Below are positions 8,394-15,460 of a stretch of DNA of 64,000 bases, piece by piece. Source of the DNA: Jiangella gansuensis DSM 44835 (GTDB taxonomy: Bacteria; Actinomycetota; Actinomycetes; Jiangellales; Jiangellaceae). The notes beneath the pieces were generated by a model. It was not told the DNA's origin and searched no databases. It saw nothing but the letters and a program-made list of their open reading frames with translations. A program made the position numbers and the translations under genes. The stretch spans positions 1,341,090 through 1,405,089 of the forward strand of contig NZ_KI911782.1 of the NCBI RefSeq assembly GCF_000515395.1. The letters run 5' to 3'. Each line of letters starts with the position of its first letter. Position 1 is the first letter of the stretch.

Positions 8394-9050
8394 ATGGCGC
8401 GACGGTGGACGGTGACGAGCCTGGCGACGGCGGTGGCGGGTGCGGTGGTCGCGGTGACGGCGGTGTCCGCGGGTGCGTCCGCGGCGCGAGCTGAGGTGCC
8501 CGGTGGGGCTCACGACCCAGCCGCGCCGACCGGCCCGCTGGCCGCGGAGTTGGCCGAGGCGCTCGAGCAGTGGCCGGGCGGCGTCCAGGTGTCGGACAAC
8601 GCGATCACCTGGGGTGGCGGTGAGGTTGTCGCCGTCTGGCCGGATCCGGGGGATGCGGCGGCTCCGTTGGGGCTCGGGGCCGGTGTGCGCGAGGACGTGG
8701 TGGCGCAGCTGGGCTTGGCCGATCTGACCGGCCCGGCGCTGGCGGATGGGCCGTCGGATCTGGCGGTGCGTGGGAGTTCGACGTCGTGCCCGGTGGGCTA
8801 TTACTGCTTCTACACGTCGTCGAGCTACAACGGCGCTCGGTATCAGTTCTCCAGTACGTGTTCGGGCTATGCCAGCTCGTACGGTTTCGACAACGCGACA
8901 TCGTCGTGGTCGAACCGTTCGTCGTCCAGGAAGGTGGCCGCGTACGACTCTCGGGGCGGCACCCGGCTGTGGACGATGAACCCCGGTGCGAGCAGTTCGT
9001 ATGTGGGCTCGGGTTACGACAACCGGATGAGCTACTGGACCTGCACCTGA
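8394..9050 (+). CDS. Secreted peptidase inhibitor I36-like protein
   Basis: The 218-residue exported protein has a classical signal peptide ([20 protein letters not shown], ending near ASAARA) and a C-terminal domain of about 85 residues with [29 protein letters not shown] and DNRMSYWTC, the crystallin-like fold of family I36 inhibitors such as the Streptomyces metalloprotease inhibitor SMPI. The central 100-residue segment is not recognised. Four cysteines in the domain could form two disulfides. ATG at 8394 is chosen because GGAGG lies 9 nt upstream and the signal peptide begins there. It is monocistronic, divergent from dapD and followed by palindrome B1. Confidence 0.75.
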   Translation: MARRWTVTSLATAVAGAVVAVTAVSAGASAARAEVPGGAHDPAAPTGPLAAELAEALEQWPGGVQVSDNAITWGGGEVVAVWPDPGDAAAPLGLGAGVREDVVAQLGLADLTGPALADGPSDLAVRGSSTSCPVGYYCFYTSSSYNGARYQFSSTCSGYASSYGFDNATSSWSNRSSSRKVAAYDSRGGTRLWTMNPGASSSYVGSGYDNRMSYWTCT

Positions 9051-9073
9051 GGTGGTTCTCTCGGCCCCGACTG

Positions 9074-9145
9074 GTTGATCTTGGAGTTTCCGCAGCAATG
9101 CTGGGCGATATGTCCGATTGATTCCGCGACTACTCCAAGATCAAC
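9074..9145. repeat. Repeat family B, copy B1
   Basis: Imperfect palindrome with GTTGATCTTGGAGT on the left and ACTCCAAGATCAAC on the right, enclosing CTGGGCGATATGTCCGAT, the centre shared with B2 and B3. It lies between the convergent inhibitor and permease genes. It can fold into a strong hairpin on either strand and may terminate both transcripts, although no T-run follows. Confidence 0.85.
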
Positions 9146-9210
9146 TCGGTCGGGGTGGTAGAGACCTTGGTGGAGCATTAGAACGCCATCATGGCCGACG
9201 GCGGCGGGTG

Positions 9211-10641
9211 TCAGTTGACCGGGCCTCCGACGCCCAGGTTCTCCGGGTCTCCCAGGTCGCCGGGCGGGCGCTGCATCCGGCGGTTGACCTGCCAGGTGAC
9301 CACCCAGAGGGCCACGCCGATGGCCAGCAGGACGCCGGCGATGCGGTACTGCTCGTCGGGGCGGCCGGCGAGCGGGGTGGCGAGGTAGGCGCAGGTGATG
9401 GCGCCGATGATCGGGATGATCGTGGGCGAGCGGAAGTGCTTGTGCTCGACGGGGTTGCGGCGCAGCACCAGCACTGCGACGTTGACCACCGCGAACACGG
9501 CCAGCAGCAGCAGCGAGGTGGTGCCGCCGAGTGCCGGGACCTCACCGACGAACGTGATCAGCGCGAGCGCGAGCGCGGTGGTGAACAGGATCGCCACCCA
9601 TGGCGTGCGCCGGCCTGGATGCACCCGGCCGAGGGGGCCTGGCAGGACGCGTTCGCGACTCATGCCGTAGACCAGCCGGCTGGCCATCAGCATGTTGATC
9701 AGCGCCGAGTTGGCGACCGCGAACATCGTGATGAACGCGAAGATCTCGAGCGGAAAGCCTGGCGCCCCGGCCTGGACGACCTGCAACAACGGTGTGTCGC
9801 CCTCGCCGAGTTGGTCGACCGGGACGAGCGCGACCGAGGAGATGGCCACGAGCACGTAGATGGTGCCGGTGATGACGAGGCCGGCGAGCATGACCTTGGG
9901 GAAGATCCGCACCGGTTCCTTGCACTCCTCGGCCATGTTGACCGAGTCCTCGAACCCGACCATCGCGAAGAACGCCAGCGCGGTGGCGGCGGTGACCGCG
10001 CCGAACACGCCCTGGCCCTGCGTGTCGAACTCGGTGACGCGGGACATGTCGGCGTCGCCGCCGCCGATGGCCCACAGGCCGATCATGATGATGATGAGCA
10101 GGCCGCTCAGCTCGACGCAGGTGAGCACGACGTTGGCCTTGACGCTCTCGCCGACGCCGCGGAAGTTGACGGCCGCGACGAGGACCATGAACAGCACGGC
10201 GACGATGGTGATGCCGGCGCCGGTGCTCAGCTCGAGGTCGAACGCCTCGGCCAGGTTGGCGGCGAACGCGCGCGAGGCGGTGGAGGCGGACGTGATGCCC
10301 GAGCACATGACCGTGAACGCCACGATGAACGTGACGAAGTGGATGCCGAACGCCTTGTGAGTGTACAGCGCGGCACCGGCGGCCTGGGGGTACTTCGTCA
10401 CCAGCTCCAGGTAGCTGAACGCGGTCAGGATGGCGACGAGGAACGCGACCAGGAACGGCAGCCAGGCCGCGCCGCCGACCTCCGCGGCGACCTGGCCGGT
10501 GAGCGCGTAGACGCCGGTGCCGAGAATGTCCCCGACGATGAACAGCAGGAGCAGGCTGGGGCCCATGACCCTTTTCAGACTGGGCTGTTCGTTCGGCTGG
10601 TTCGGCCGCTCACCGGTGATCTGTGCGGGTGCATCCGACAT
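9211..10641 (-). CDS. APC-family amino-acid permease
   Basis: The 476-residue integral membrane protein has about 12 hydrophobic helices. The first helix carries GDILGTGVYALTGQVAAEVG, the GxG(I/V)Y substrate-binding signature of amino acid-polyamine-organocation carriers, and the sixth region FAMVGFEDSVNMAEECKEPV is the conserved FxGFE/D segment. It resembles cationic amino-acid transporter-like proteins; substrate cannot be assigned. ATG start. The preceding gene ends 106 bp upstream on the same strand with a hairpin between, so it may have its own promoter. Confidence 0.85.
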   Translation of the reverse strand: MSDAPAQITGERPNQPNEQPSLKRVMGPSLLLLFIVGDILGTGVYALTGQVAAEVGGAAWLPFLVAFLVAILTAFSYLELVTKYPQAAGAALYTHKAFGIHFVTFIVAFTVMCSGITSASTASRAFAANLAEAFDLELSTGAGITIVAVLFMVLVAAVNFRGVGESVKANVVLTCVELSGLLIIIMIGLWAIGGGDADMSRVTEFDTQGQGVFGAVTAATALAFFAMVGFEDSVNMAEECKEPVRIFPKVMLAGLVITGTIYVLVAISSVALVPVDQLGEGDTPLLQVVQAGAPGFPLEIFAFITMFAVANSALINMLMASRLVYGMSRERVLPGPLGRVHPGRRTPWVAILFTTALALALITFVGEVPALGGTTSLLLLAVFAVVNVAVLVLRRNPVEHKHFRSPTIIPIIGAITCAYLATPLAGRPDEQYRIAGVLLAIGVALWVVTWQVNRRMQRPPGDLGDPENLGVGGPVN

Positions 10642-10684
10642 GTGACGCCTCCATTCAGTGGCCTTGGTCTACCGCCTGGAGGGT

Positions 10685-10711
10685 GTGACGCGCAAGCATG
10701 TGCGTTGTCAC
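10685..10711 (-). terminator. Hairpin downstream of the LOG-family gene
   Basis: GTGACGCGCA faces TGCGTTGTCAC with one mismatch and a short loop. It lies 36 bp past the stop of the LOG gene on that strand and before the permease gene. No clear T-tract follows, so termination is an inference from position. Confidence 0.35.
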
Positions 10712-10746
10712 GACGGCCGGAATCAGTGCCGCCGGAATGTCGGTGT

Positions 10747-11553
10747 TCAGCCGCGACCGGCCGAATTCCGGGCCTGCCCGGCCTTGGCCAGCACGTCCAT
10801 GGCCTCGCCGAGGTCGTCTGTGACGGTGAGCAGGTCGATGTCGACGGCGGAGATCTTCTTCTCCGCGACCAACGTGTCACGCAGCCAGTCGACAAGGCCC
10901 TTCCAGTACTCGGTGCCGATCAGGATGATGGGAAACGCGGTCACCTTGTGGGTCTGGACCAATGTCATGGCTTCGAACAGTTCGTCGAGGGTGCCATATC
11001 CGCCGGGAAAGACCACGAACCCCTGTGCGTACTTGACGAACATGGTCTTGCGGGCGAAGAAGTAGCGGAAGTTCACGCCGAGGTCGACGTAGGCGTTGAT
11101 GCCCTGCTCGAAGGGCAGCTCGATGCCGAGCCCGACGGAGAGTCCGCTGGCGTCGCGGGCACCCTTGTTGGCCGCTTCCATGATGCCCGGGCCACCACCG
11201 GTGATGACGGCGTAGCCGGCGTCGGCCAGCCGGCCGCCCAGGTCGACAGCCTGCTGGTACTGAGGGTCGTCCGGGCGGGTGCGGGCGGACCCGAAGACGC
11301 TGATGGCCCGGCCGATCTCGGCCAGTGCGCCGAAGCCCTCGACGAACTCGGACTGGATGCGCAGCACCCGCCAGGGGTCGGTGTGCACCCAGTCGGACGG
11401 TCCCACCTCGTCGAGCAGCCGCTGGTCGGTGGTGGTCACGTCGTACTGGGCTCCTCGCTTGATGACGGGTCCGCTGTGCTGTTCGCCCGCCCGCGGCTGG
11501 GCGTGTCCGTCGGCCGGCCACTCCGGCCGGTCGAACTCCTCGTGTCGGGTCAC
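10747..11553 (-). CDS. LOG-family Rossmann-fold protein (TIGR00730 type)
   Basis: The 268-residue cytoplasmic protein has GGGPGIMEAANKGA (about 118-131) and FPGGYGTLDELFE (about 181-193), the two signatures of LOG-type cytokinin riboside 5'-monophosphate phosphoribohydrolases and nucleotide-cleaving relatives often misnamed lysine decarboxylases. The family hydrolyses nucleoside monophosphates to base plus ribose phosphate. An extra polar N-terminus of about 60 residues is present, as in the M. tuberculosis neighbour of folP2. Encoded 24 bp after dapE on the same strand, so probably cotranscribed with it. Confidence 0.85.
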   Translation of the reverse strand: MTRHEEFDRPEWPADGHAQPRAGEQHSGPVIKRGAQYDVTTTDQRLLDEVGPSDWVHTDPWRVLRIQSEFVEGFGALAEIGRAISVFGSARTRPDDPQYQQAVDLGGRLADAGYAVITGGGPGIMEAANKGARDASGLSVGLGIELPFEQGINAYVDLGVNFRYFFARKTMFVKYAQGFVVFPGGYGTLDELFEAMTLVQTHKVTAFPIILIGTEYWKGLVDWLRDTLVAEKKISAVDIDLLTVTDDLGEAMDVLAKAGQARNSAGRG

Positions 11554-11577
11554 GCGGCCAGGGTAGTGGGGTGCTGG

Positions 11578-12642
11578 TCAGCCGCGCAGCCAGGTGCGCA
11601 TGCGCTGCTCGCACAGATCGATCTCGGCGACGTCGACCCGTTCGTCGTCGGCGTGGGCGAGTTGCGGGTCGCCGGGACCGTAGTTGACCGCCGGCACTCC
11701 GAGGGCGTCGAACCGGGCGACGTCGGTCCAGCCCACCTTGGCCTGGGGTTCGCCGCCGACGGCCGCCACGAACGCCGCCGCGACCGGGCGGCCGAGGCCG
11801 GGCCGGGCGCCTGGCGCGGAGTCGGCCAGCCGTAGGTCGTAGCCGTCGAACACCTCGGCGACGTGCTCGAACGCCTCCTTCTCGGTGGCGCTGGGCGCGA
11901 ACCGGTAGTTGACGGTGACCACACAGCGGTCCGGAATGATGTTGCCGGCGATGCCGCCGGTGATGCCCACGGCGCTGAGTCCTTCGCGGTAGGCCAGGCC
12001 GTCGACGTCGACCGTGGCCGGCTGGTACTCGGCCAGCCGCTGCAACACCGGTGCGGCGGCGTGGATGGCGTTACTGCCCCGCCACCAGCGGGCGCTGTGC
12101 GCGGCGGTGCCGCTCAGGGTGATCTCCACCCGCAGGGTGCCGTTGCATCCGCCCTCGACCGCAGCCGAGGTGGGCTCCATGAGCACCGCGAAGTCGGCCG
12201 CAAGCAGGTCGGGGCGGTTGGTGGCGACCCGGCCGAGGCCGTTGCGCTCGGCCTCGACCTCTTCGTTGTCGTAGAAGACGTAGGTGACGTCGCTGGCCGG
12301 GTCGGCGAGGTGGGCGGCCAGCCGCAGCGCCACCGCGACGCCGCCCTTCATGTCGACGGTGCCGCGGCCCCACAGGGTGCCGCCGTCGAGCCTGGTGGGC
12401 AGGTTGCCGGCCGGCGGGACGGTGTCGATGTGCCCGGCGACGACGACGCGCGAGGCCCGGCCCAGCGTGGTGCGGGCGACGACGGCATCACCGTCGCGGT
12501 CGACCGTCAGGTGGGGGAACGAGCGCAGGGCGGACTCGACGGCGTCGGCAAGCGCTCCCTCCTGACCGCTGGGGGAGGCGAGGTCGCACAAGGCCGCTGT
12601 GAGTTCCGGCGCGGACAGGTCGAGATCGAGGTGTGGTGCCAC
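11578..12642 (-). CDS. dapE: Succinyl-diaminopimelate desuccinylase DapE
   Basis: The 354-residue M20-family zinc hydrolase releases succinate and LL-diaminopimelate from N-succinyl-LL-DAP, completing the succinylase branch. Metal and catalytic motifs are present: [14 protein letters not shown] (His, Asp), [10 protein letters not shown] (bridging Asp), YDNEEVE (general base Glu followed by metal Glu) and the C-terminal [15 protein letters not shown] (metal His). ATG start; length fits actinobacterial DapE. Its VOC neighbour upstream ends 10 bp before it, so VOC gene, dapE and LOG gene could form one transcript. Confidence 0.92.
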   Translation of the reverse strand: MAPHLDLDLSAPELTAALCDLASPSGQEGALADAVESALRSFPHLTVDRDGDAVVARTTLGRASRVVVAGHIDTVPPAGNLPTRLDGGTLWGRGTVDMKGGVAVALRLAAHLADPASDVTYVFYDNEEVEAERNGLGRVATNRPDLLAADFAVLMEPTSAAVEGGCNGTLRVEITLSGTAAHSARWWRGSNAIHAAAPVLQRLAEYQPATVDVDGLAYREGLSAVGITGGIAGNIIPDRCVVTVNYRFAPSATEKEAFEHVAEVFDGYDLRLADSAPGARPGLGRPVAAAFVAAVGGEPQAKVGWTDVARFDALGVPAVNYGPGDPQLAHADDERVDVAEIDLCEQRMRTWLRG

Positions 12643-12652
12643 GCGGGAGAGC

Positions 12653-13348
12653 CTACGGGCGAGCGGTGAAGGCGCAGAACTCGTTGCCCTCGGGGTCGGC
12701 CATGACGTGCCAGGAGATGTCGTCGTCCGGCTCGCGCAGCACCCGGGCGCCCCGCTCGGTGAGCAGCGCGACGTCGGCCACCGTGACGTCCCAGTGCACC
12801 CGGTTCTTCACCGTCTTCGGCTCGGGGACCGGGACGAAGCAGAGATAGTCGAACGGCAGGCGGCCGCCACCCTCCAGTGCCGCGAAATGCTCCTTCGGCT
12901 CTCGCTCGGGGACCAGCCCGAACAGCTCGCCCCACCAGTCGGCCTGGGCGTACGGGTCGGCGCAGTCGACGACGACTTCGTACAACCGGCCGGGCAGCGA
13001 CGCCCGATCGGGCCGGACGAACGCGCAGAACTCGCCTCCGCCCGGGTCGGCCATGATGTACCAGGAAATGTCGCCGTCGGGCTCGCGCAGCACCCGCGCC
13101 CCCATGGACAGCAGGCCGTCGATGTCGCCGACGTCGACGTCCAGATGCACCCTGTTCTTCGCGGTCTTCGGCTCGGGCACGGCGTCGACCCAGACCTGTG
13201 CGGCTTCTGCTTCCCCCACCAGGTGCGTAGGATCAACAGGGTCTGGTCGGCGGTCGATGGCCGCGGACCAGAACTCGGCAAGCCGGGGCTGGTCACTCGC
13301 GTCCAGGCAGAGTGCGTGCCAGGTGGCGATCGGCGAGGGCTGGCTCAT
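12653..13348 (-). CDS. Two-domain VOC/glyoxalase-like protein
   Basis: The 231-residue protein is a tandem duplication: residues about 1-110 and 118-231 each carry VPEPKT(A/V)KNRVH(L/W)DV followed by GARVLREPD(G/D)DISW(Y/H)(I/V)MADP, a glyoxalase-like half-site with conserved His and the terminal EFCAF. Two domains would make a complete betaalphabetabetabeta metal site or binding cleft in one chain. Activity is unknown: such proteins include lyases, dioxygenases and drug-binding resistance proteins. ATG at 13348 is chosen over longer extensions that overlap the divergent sigma gene. Confidence 0.75.
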   Translation of the reverse strand: MSQPSPIATWHALCLDASDQPRLAEFWSAAIDRRPDPVDPTHLVGEAEAAQVWVDAVPEPKTAKNRVHLDVDVGDIDGLLSMGARVLREPDGDISWYIMADPGGGEFCAFVRPDRASLPGRLYEVVVDCADPYAQADWWGELFGLVPEREPKEHFAALEGGGRLPFDYLCFVPVPEPKTVKNRVHWDVTVADVALLTERGARVLREPDDDISWHVMADPEGNEFCAFTARP

Positions 13349-13415
13349 GGCGGCAACGCTAGCCGAGCGGACCGACAGACCACTCCGACCGGCATCAGGT
13401 GGACACGAAGCGATC

Positions 13416-14213
13416 ATGAGCACCCTGGACGCACCGCCCGACGACCATCTGTGGTCGCGGGCACGCGGGGGCGACCCCGCCGCGTTCGGTGAGCTGTTCA
13501 CCCGGCACTCCACGGTGGTCTACAACTACTGCTTCCGGCTCACCGGCAGCTGGAAGACGGCGGAGGACCTCACCTCGGTGGTGTTCCTGGAGGCCTGGCG
13601 GCGGCGGGAGGACGTCACCGTCGAGGGCGGCACGTTCGTTCCCTGGCTGCTCGGCCTCGCCTCCAAGGTGGCTCGCAACAGTACCCGGGCGGTGCGGCGG
13701 CACCGCCGGCTGCTGGCGAAGCTGCCACCGGCGGTGATCGCCGGCGGCGCCGACGACGACGTCCGTCCCGGCCCGGACGGTGCCCCGGCCGAGCCCGACG
13801 GCGTGTCCGCCGGCGCCGACGGCCTGCCCACCGACGCGGACGGCGTCCCGTCGGGAAGCACGGCACGGGAGGGTGTCCTCGTCGGCGCCGGATCGCTCGA
13901 CGGTGCCGCCTCCCCGGACGGCGCCGACGCGGACGACGCCGACGCCACGGATTCAGAGCGGCGGATGAAGCAGATCCTGCGGGTGTTCCGGCGGCTGCCC
14001 AAGCAGGAGCAGGAAGTGCTCGCCCTCTGCGTTTGGGGCGAGCGCACCTATGCCGAAGCAGCCGTCGCGCTGGGCATACCCGTCGGCACCGTGCGGTCGC
14101 GGCTGGCCCGTGCCCGCGCGCACATGGAGCGGCTCACCGAGGCCGCCGCCGCGAAGACGCGCGGTACCGAGACACGACCTGGCTCCAGAACCGAGGGGGC
14201 GCGCCACCGATGA
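13416..14213 (+). CDS. ECF RNA polymerase sigma factor with a long acidic linker
   Basis: The 265-residue protein has region 2 at about 10-95 (DPAAFGELFTRHSTVVYNYC and TGSWKTAEDLTSVVFLEAWR) and region 4 at about 185-245 (LPKQEQEVLALCVWGERTYA and IPVGTVRSRLARARAHM, a helix-turn-helix). Between them lies an insert of about 75 residues made of repeats such as PDGAPAEPDGVSAGADG, rich in Asp, Gly and Ala, far longer than the usual linker. The downstream membrane protein overlaps by ATGA, which suggests a paired regulator. It is divergent from the VOC gene across 67 bp. Confidence 0.85.
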   Translation: MSTLDAPPDDHLWSRARGGDPAAFGELFTRHSTVVYNYCFRLTGSWKTAEDLTSVVFLEAWRRREDVTVEGGTFVPWLLGLASKVARNSTRAVRRHRRLLAKLPPAVIAGGADDDVRPGPDGAPAEPDGVSAGADGLPTDADGVPSGSTAREGVLVGAGSLDGAASPDGADADDADATDSERRMKQILRVFRRLPKQEQEVLALCVWGERTYAEAAVALGIPVGTVRSRLARARAHMERLTEAAAAKTRGTETRPGSRTEGARHR

Positions 14214-15322
14214 GTCCGACGAGTACCGACCTCGCCTTCGACGTGCCGCCGCGGCGCGAGCTCCCGCCCGACCGGCAGGACGCGATCCGGCGGCTGCTGG
14301 AGGAGACCGTCGCCCGCGGGGTGGCGCCGGCCCGGCAGCGCAGTACGCGCGTCCGCCAGGTGTTCTGGCCGGCGGTGGGCATCGTGGCGGCGTCGGCGGC
14401 GGCCGCGGCGGTGTTCGTGGTCGCCGACCCGGGCACTCCTGGTGGCGAGGTCGTCCACGCCGCCACCCCGCCGGTCCTGGCCGTGGAGCTGGGCGTCGGT
14501 CAGCCGGCCGGGCAGCAGCTCAGCGCACTGGCCGCGAGAGCGAGCGAGCCGGGCGTCCCGGCCGAAGACGCGACCGTGCGCACCGAGAGTTGGCTGCTCG
14601 CCGTCACCGTCGACGGCGGGGCACAGGACGCCGGCGAGGGTGCGGAGGCGACCATCGGCGAGGCCGCCGGCGCCCCCGCGGACGCCCCCGCCGAAGGCGC
14701 CGTGATCAGCCTCAGCGGCGGCGCGGAGACCGGTTCGGAGGTCGTCACGTCGGCGGTCGTGCCGGTCGTCAGCGAGCGCACGTTCCGCGCGGACGGCTCG
14801 GTGCATCTGCGCGAGGAGCACGGCCAGCCGCGGTTCCCGAACGAGGAATGGGACGAATCCGACTTCCCCACCGAGCCCGGCGAGGTACTGGTCGACCAGA
14901 CGTTCGCCGCGGGCGAGCTGCCTTCGGCCTACCCGGAGCCGCTCGCCGCCGACCCGCTGCGGCTGCGCGAGCAGTTGCTGGCGGTGTGGCCGGAGGCGGA
15001 GGATCCCGCCGCGGCCCTGTTCCAAGCCATCCGCGAGGTGCACGGCGAACGGGTCGTCACCGCGGACGTCCAGGCGGCCACACTGGCCATGCTGGCTCGC
15101 GAACCCGACGTGATGGCTCTGGGCGAGACCACCGACCGGCACGGCCGTGCGGCGGTCGCGTTCGGCACGGATAGCGACGACTCCGGCCTCGAACGCCGGT
15201 ACGTGCTGCTGATCGATCCCGACTCGGGACGGCTGCTCGGCTACGAGGAGCTCCTGACCGGCGACCCCGGTGCGCTGGACGTCGAACCGCCGGCCGTCAC
15301 CGCGTACACCGTCTTCGAGTGA
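14210..15322 (+). CDS. CU044_5270-type membrane protein, possible regulator of the adjacent ECF sigma factor
   Basis: The 370-residue protein has a cytoplasmic N-terminus of about 50 residues (RRELPPDRQDAIRRLLEETV), one transmembrane helix (about 51-71, VFWPAVGIVAASAAAAAVFV) and a large exterior domain ending in a beta-rich stretch (RYVLLIDPDSGRLLGYEELL). This layout matches CU044_5270-family proteins encoded beside actinobacterial ECF sigma factors. Translational coupling to the sigma gene through an ATGA overlap suggests it holds or senses for that sigma factor. No zinc HxxxCxxC anti-sigma motif is present, so a binding mechanism is not evident. Confidence 0.7.
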   Translation: MSPTSTDLAFDVPPRRELPPDRQDAIRRLLEETVARGVAPARQRSTRVRQVFWPAVGIVAASAAAAAVFVVADPGTPGGEVVHAATPPVLAVELGVGQPAGQQLSALAARASEPGVPAEDATVRTESWLLAVTVDGGAQDAGEGAEATIGEAAGAPADAPAEGAVISLSGGAETGSEVVTSAVVPVVSERTFRADGSVHLREEHGQPRFPNEEWDESDFPTEPGEVLVDQTFAAGELPSAYPEPLAADPLRLREQLLAVWPEAEDPAAALFQAIREVHGERVVTADVQAATLAMLAREPDVMALGETTDRHGRAAVAFGTDSDDSGLERRYVLLIDPDSGRLLGYEELLTGDPGALDVEPPAVTAYTVFE

Positions 15323-15325
15323 CGC

Positions 15326-15423
15326 CCCGGAAATGATCACGTTCGGCATGGGTCTTCCTGGTCCACCAGGAATGCTTGCCTGGTGGAGCGGGCACACCCA
15401 TGCCGAATGTGATCATTTCCGGG
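15326..15423. repeat. Repeat family A, copy A2 (most complete)
   Basis: The arms 15326-15353 and 15396-15423 are 28 bp inverted repeats with a single mismatch, running from CCCGGAAATGATCAC to GGCATGGGT. Inside is a second hairpin (CCACCAGG/CCTGGTGG) around AATGCTTG. It sits exactly between two convergent genes, 3 bp from the first stop codon and 37 bp from the second, and can fold on both strands. Confidence 0.9.
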
Positions 15424-15460
15424 CTACCACGGTGAACTGGGCGCCGTGACGCAGCGGCGT

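Noticed and set aside
9118-11835. Open frame of 905 codons on the plus strand
   Set aside because: It is antisense to the permease and LOG genes, which have clear family motifs, and its composition is typical of a shadow frame.
15326-15423. Family A repeats as a CRISPR array
   Set aside because: Copies are kilobases apart, with no regular spacers and no cas genes.
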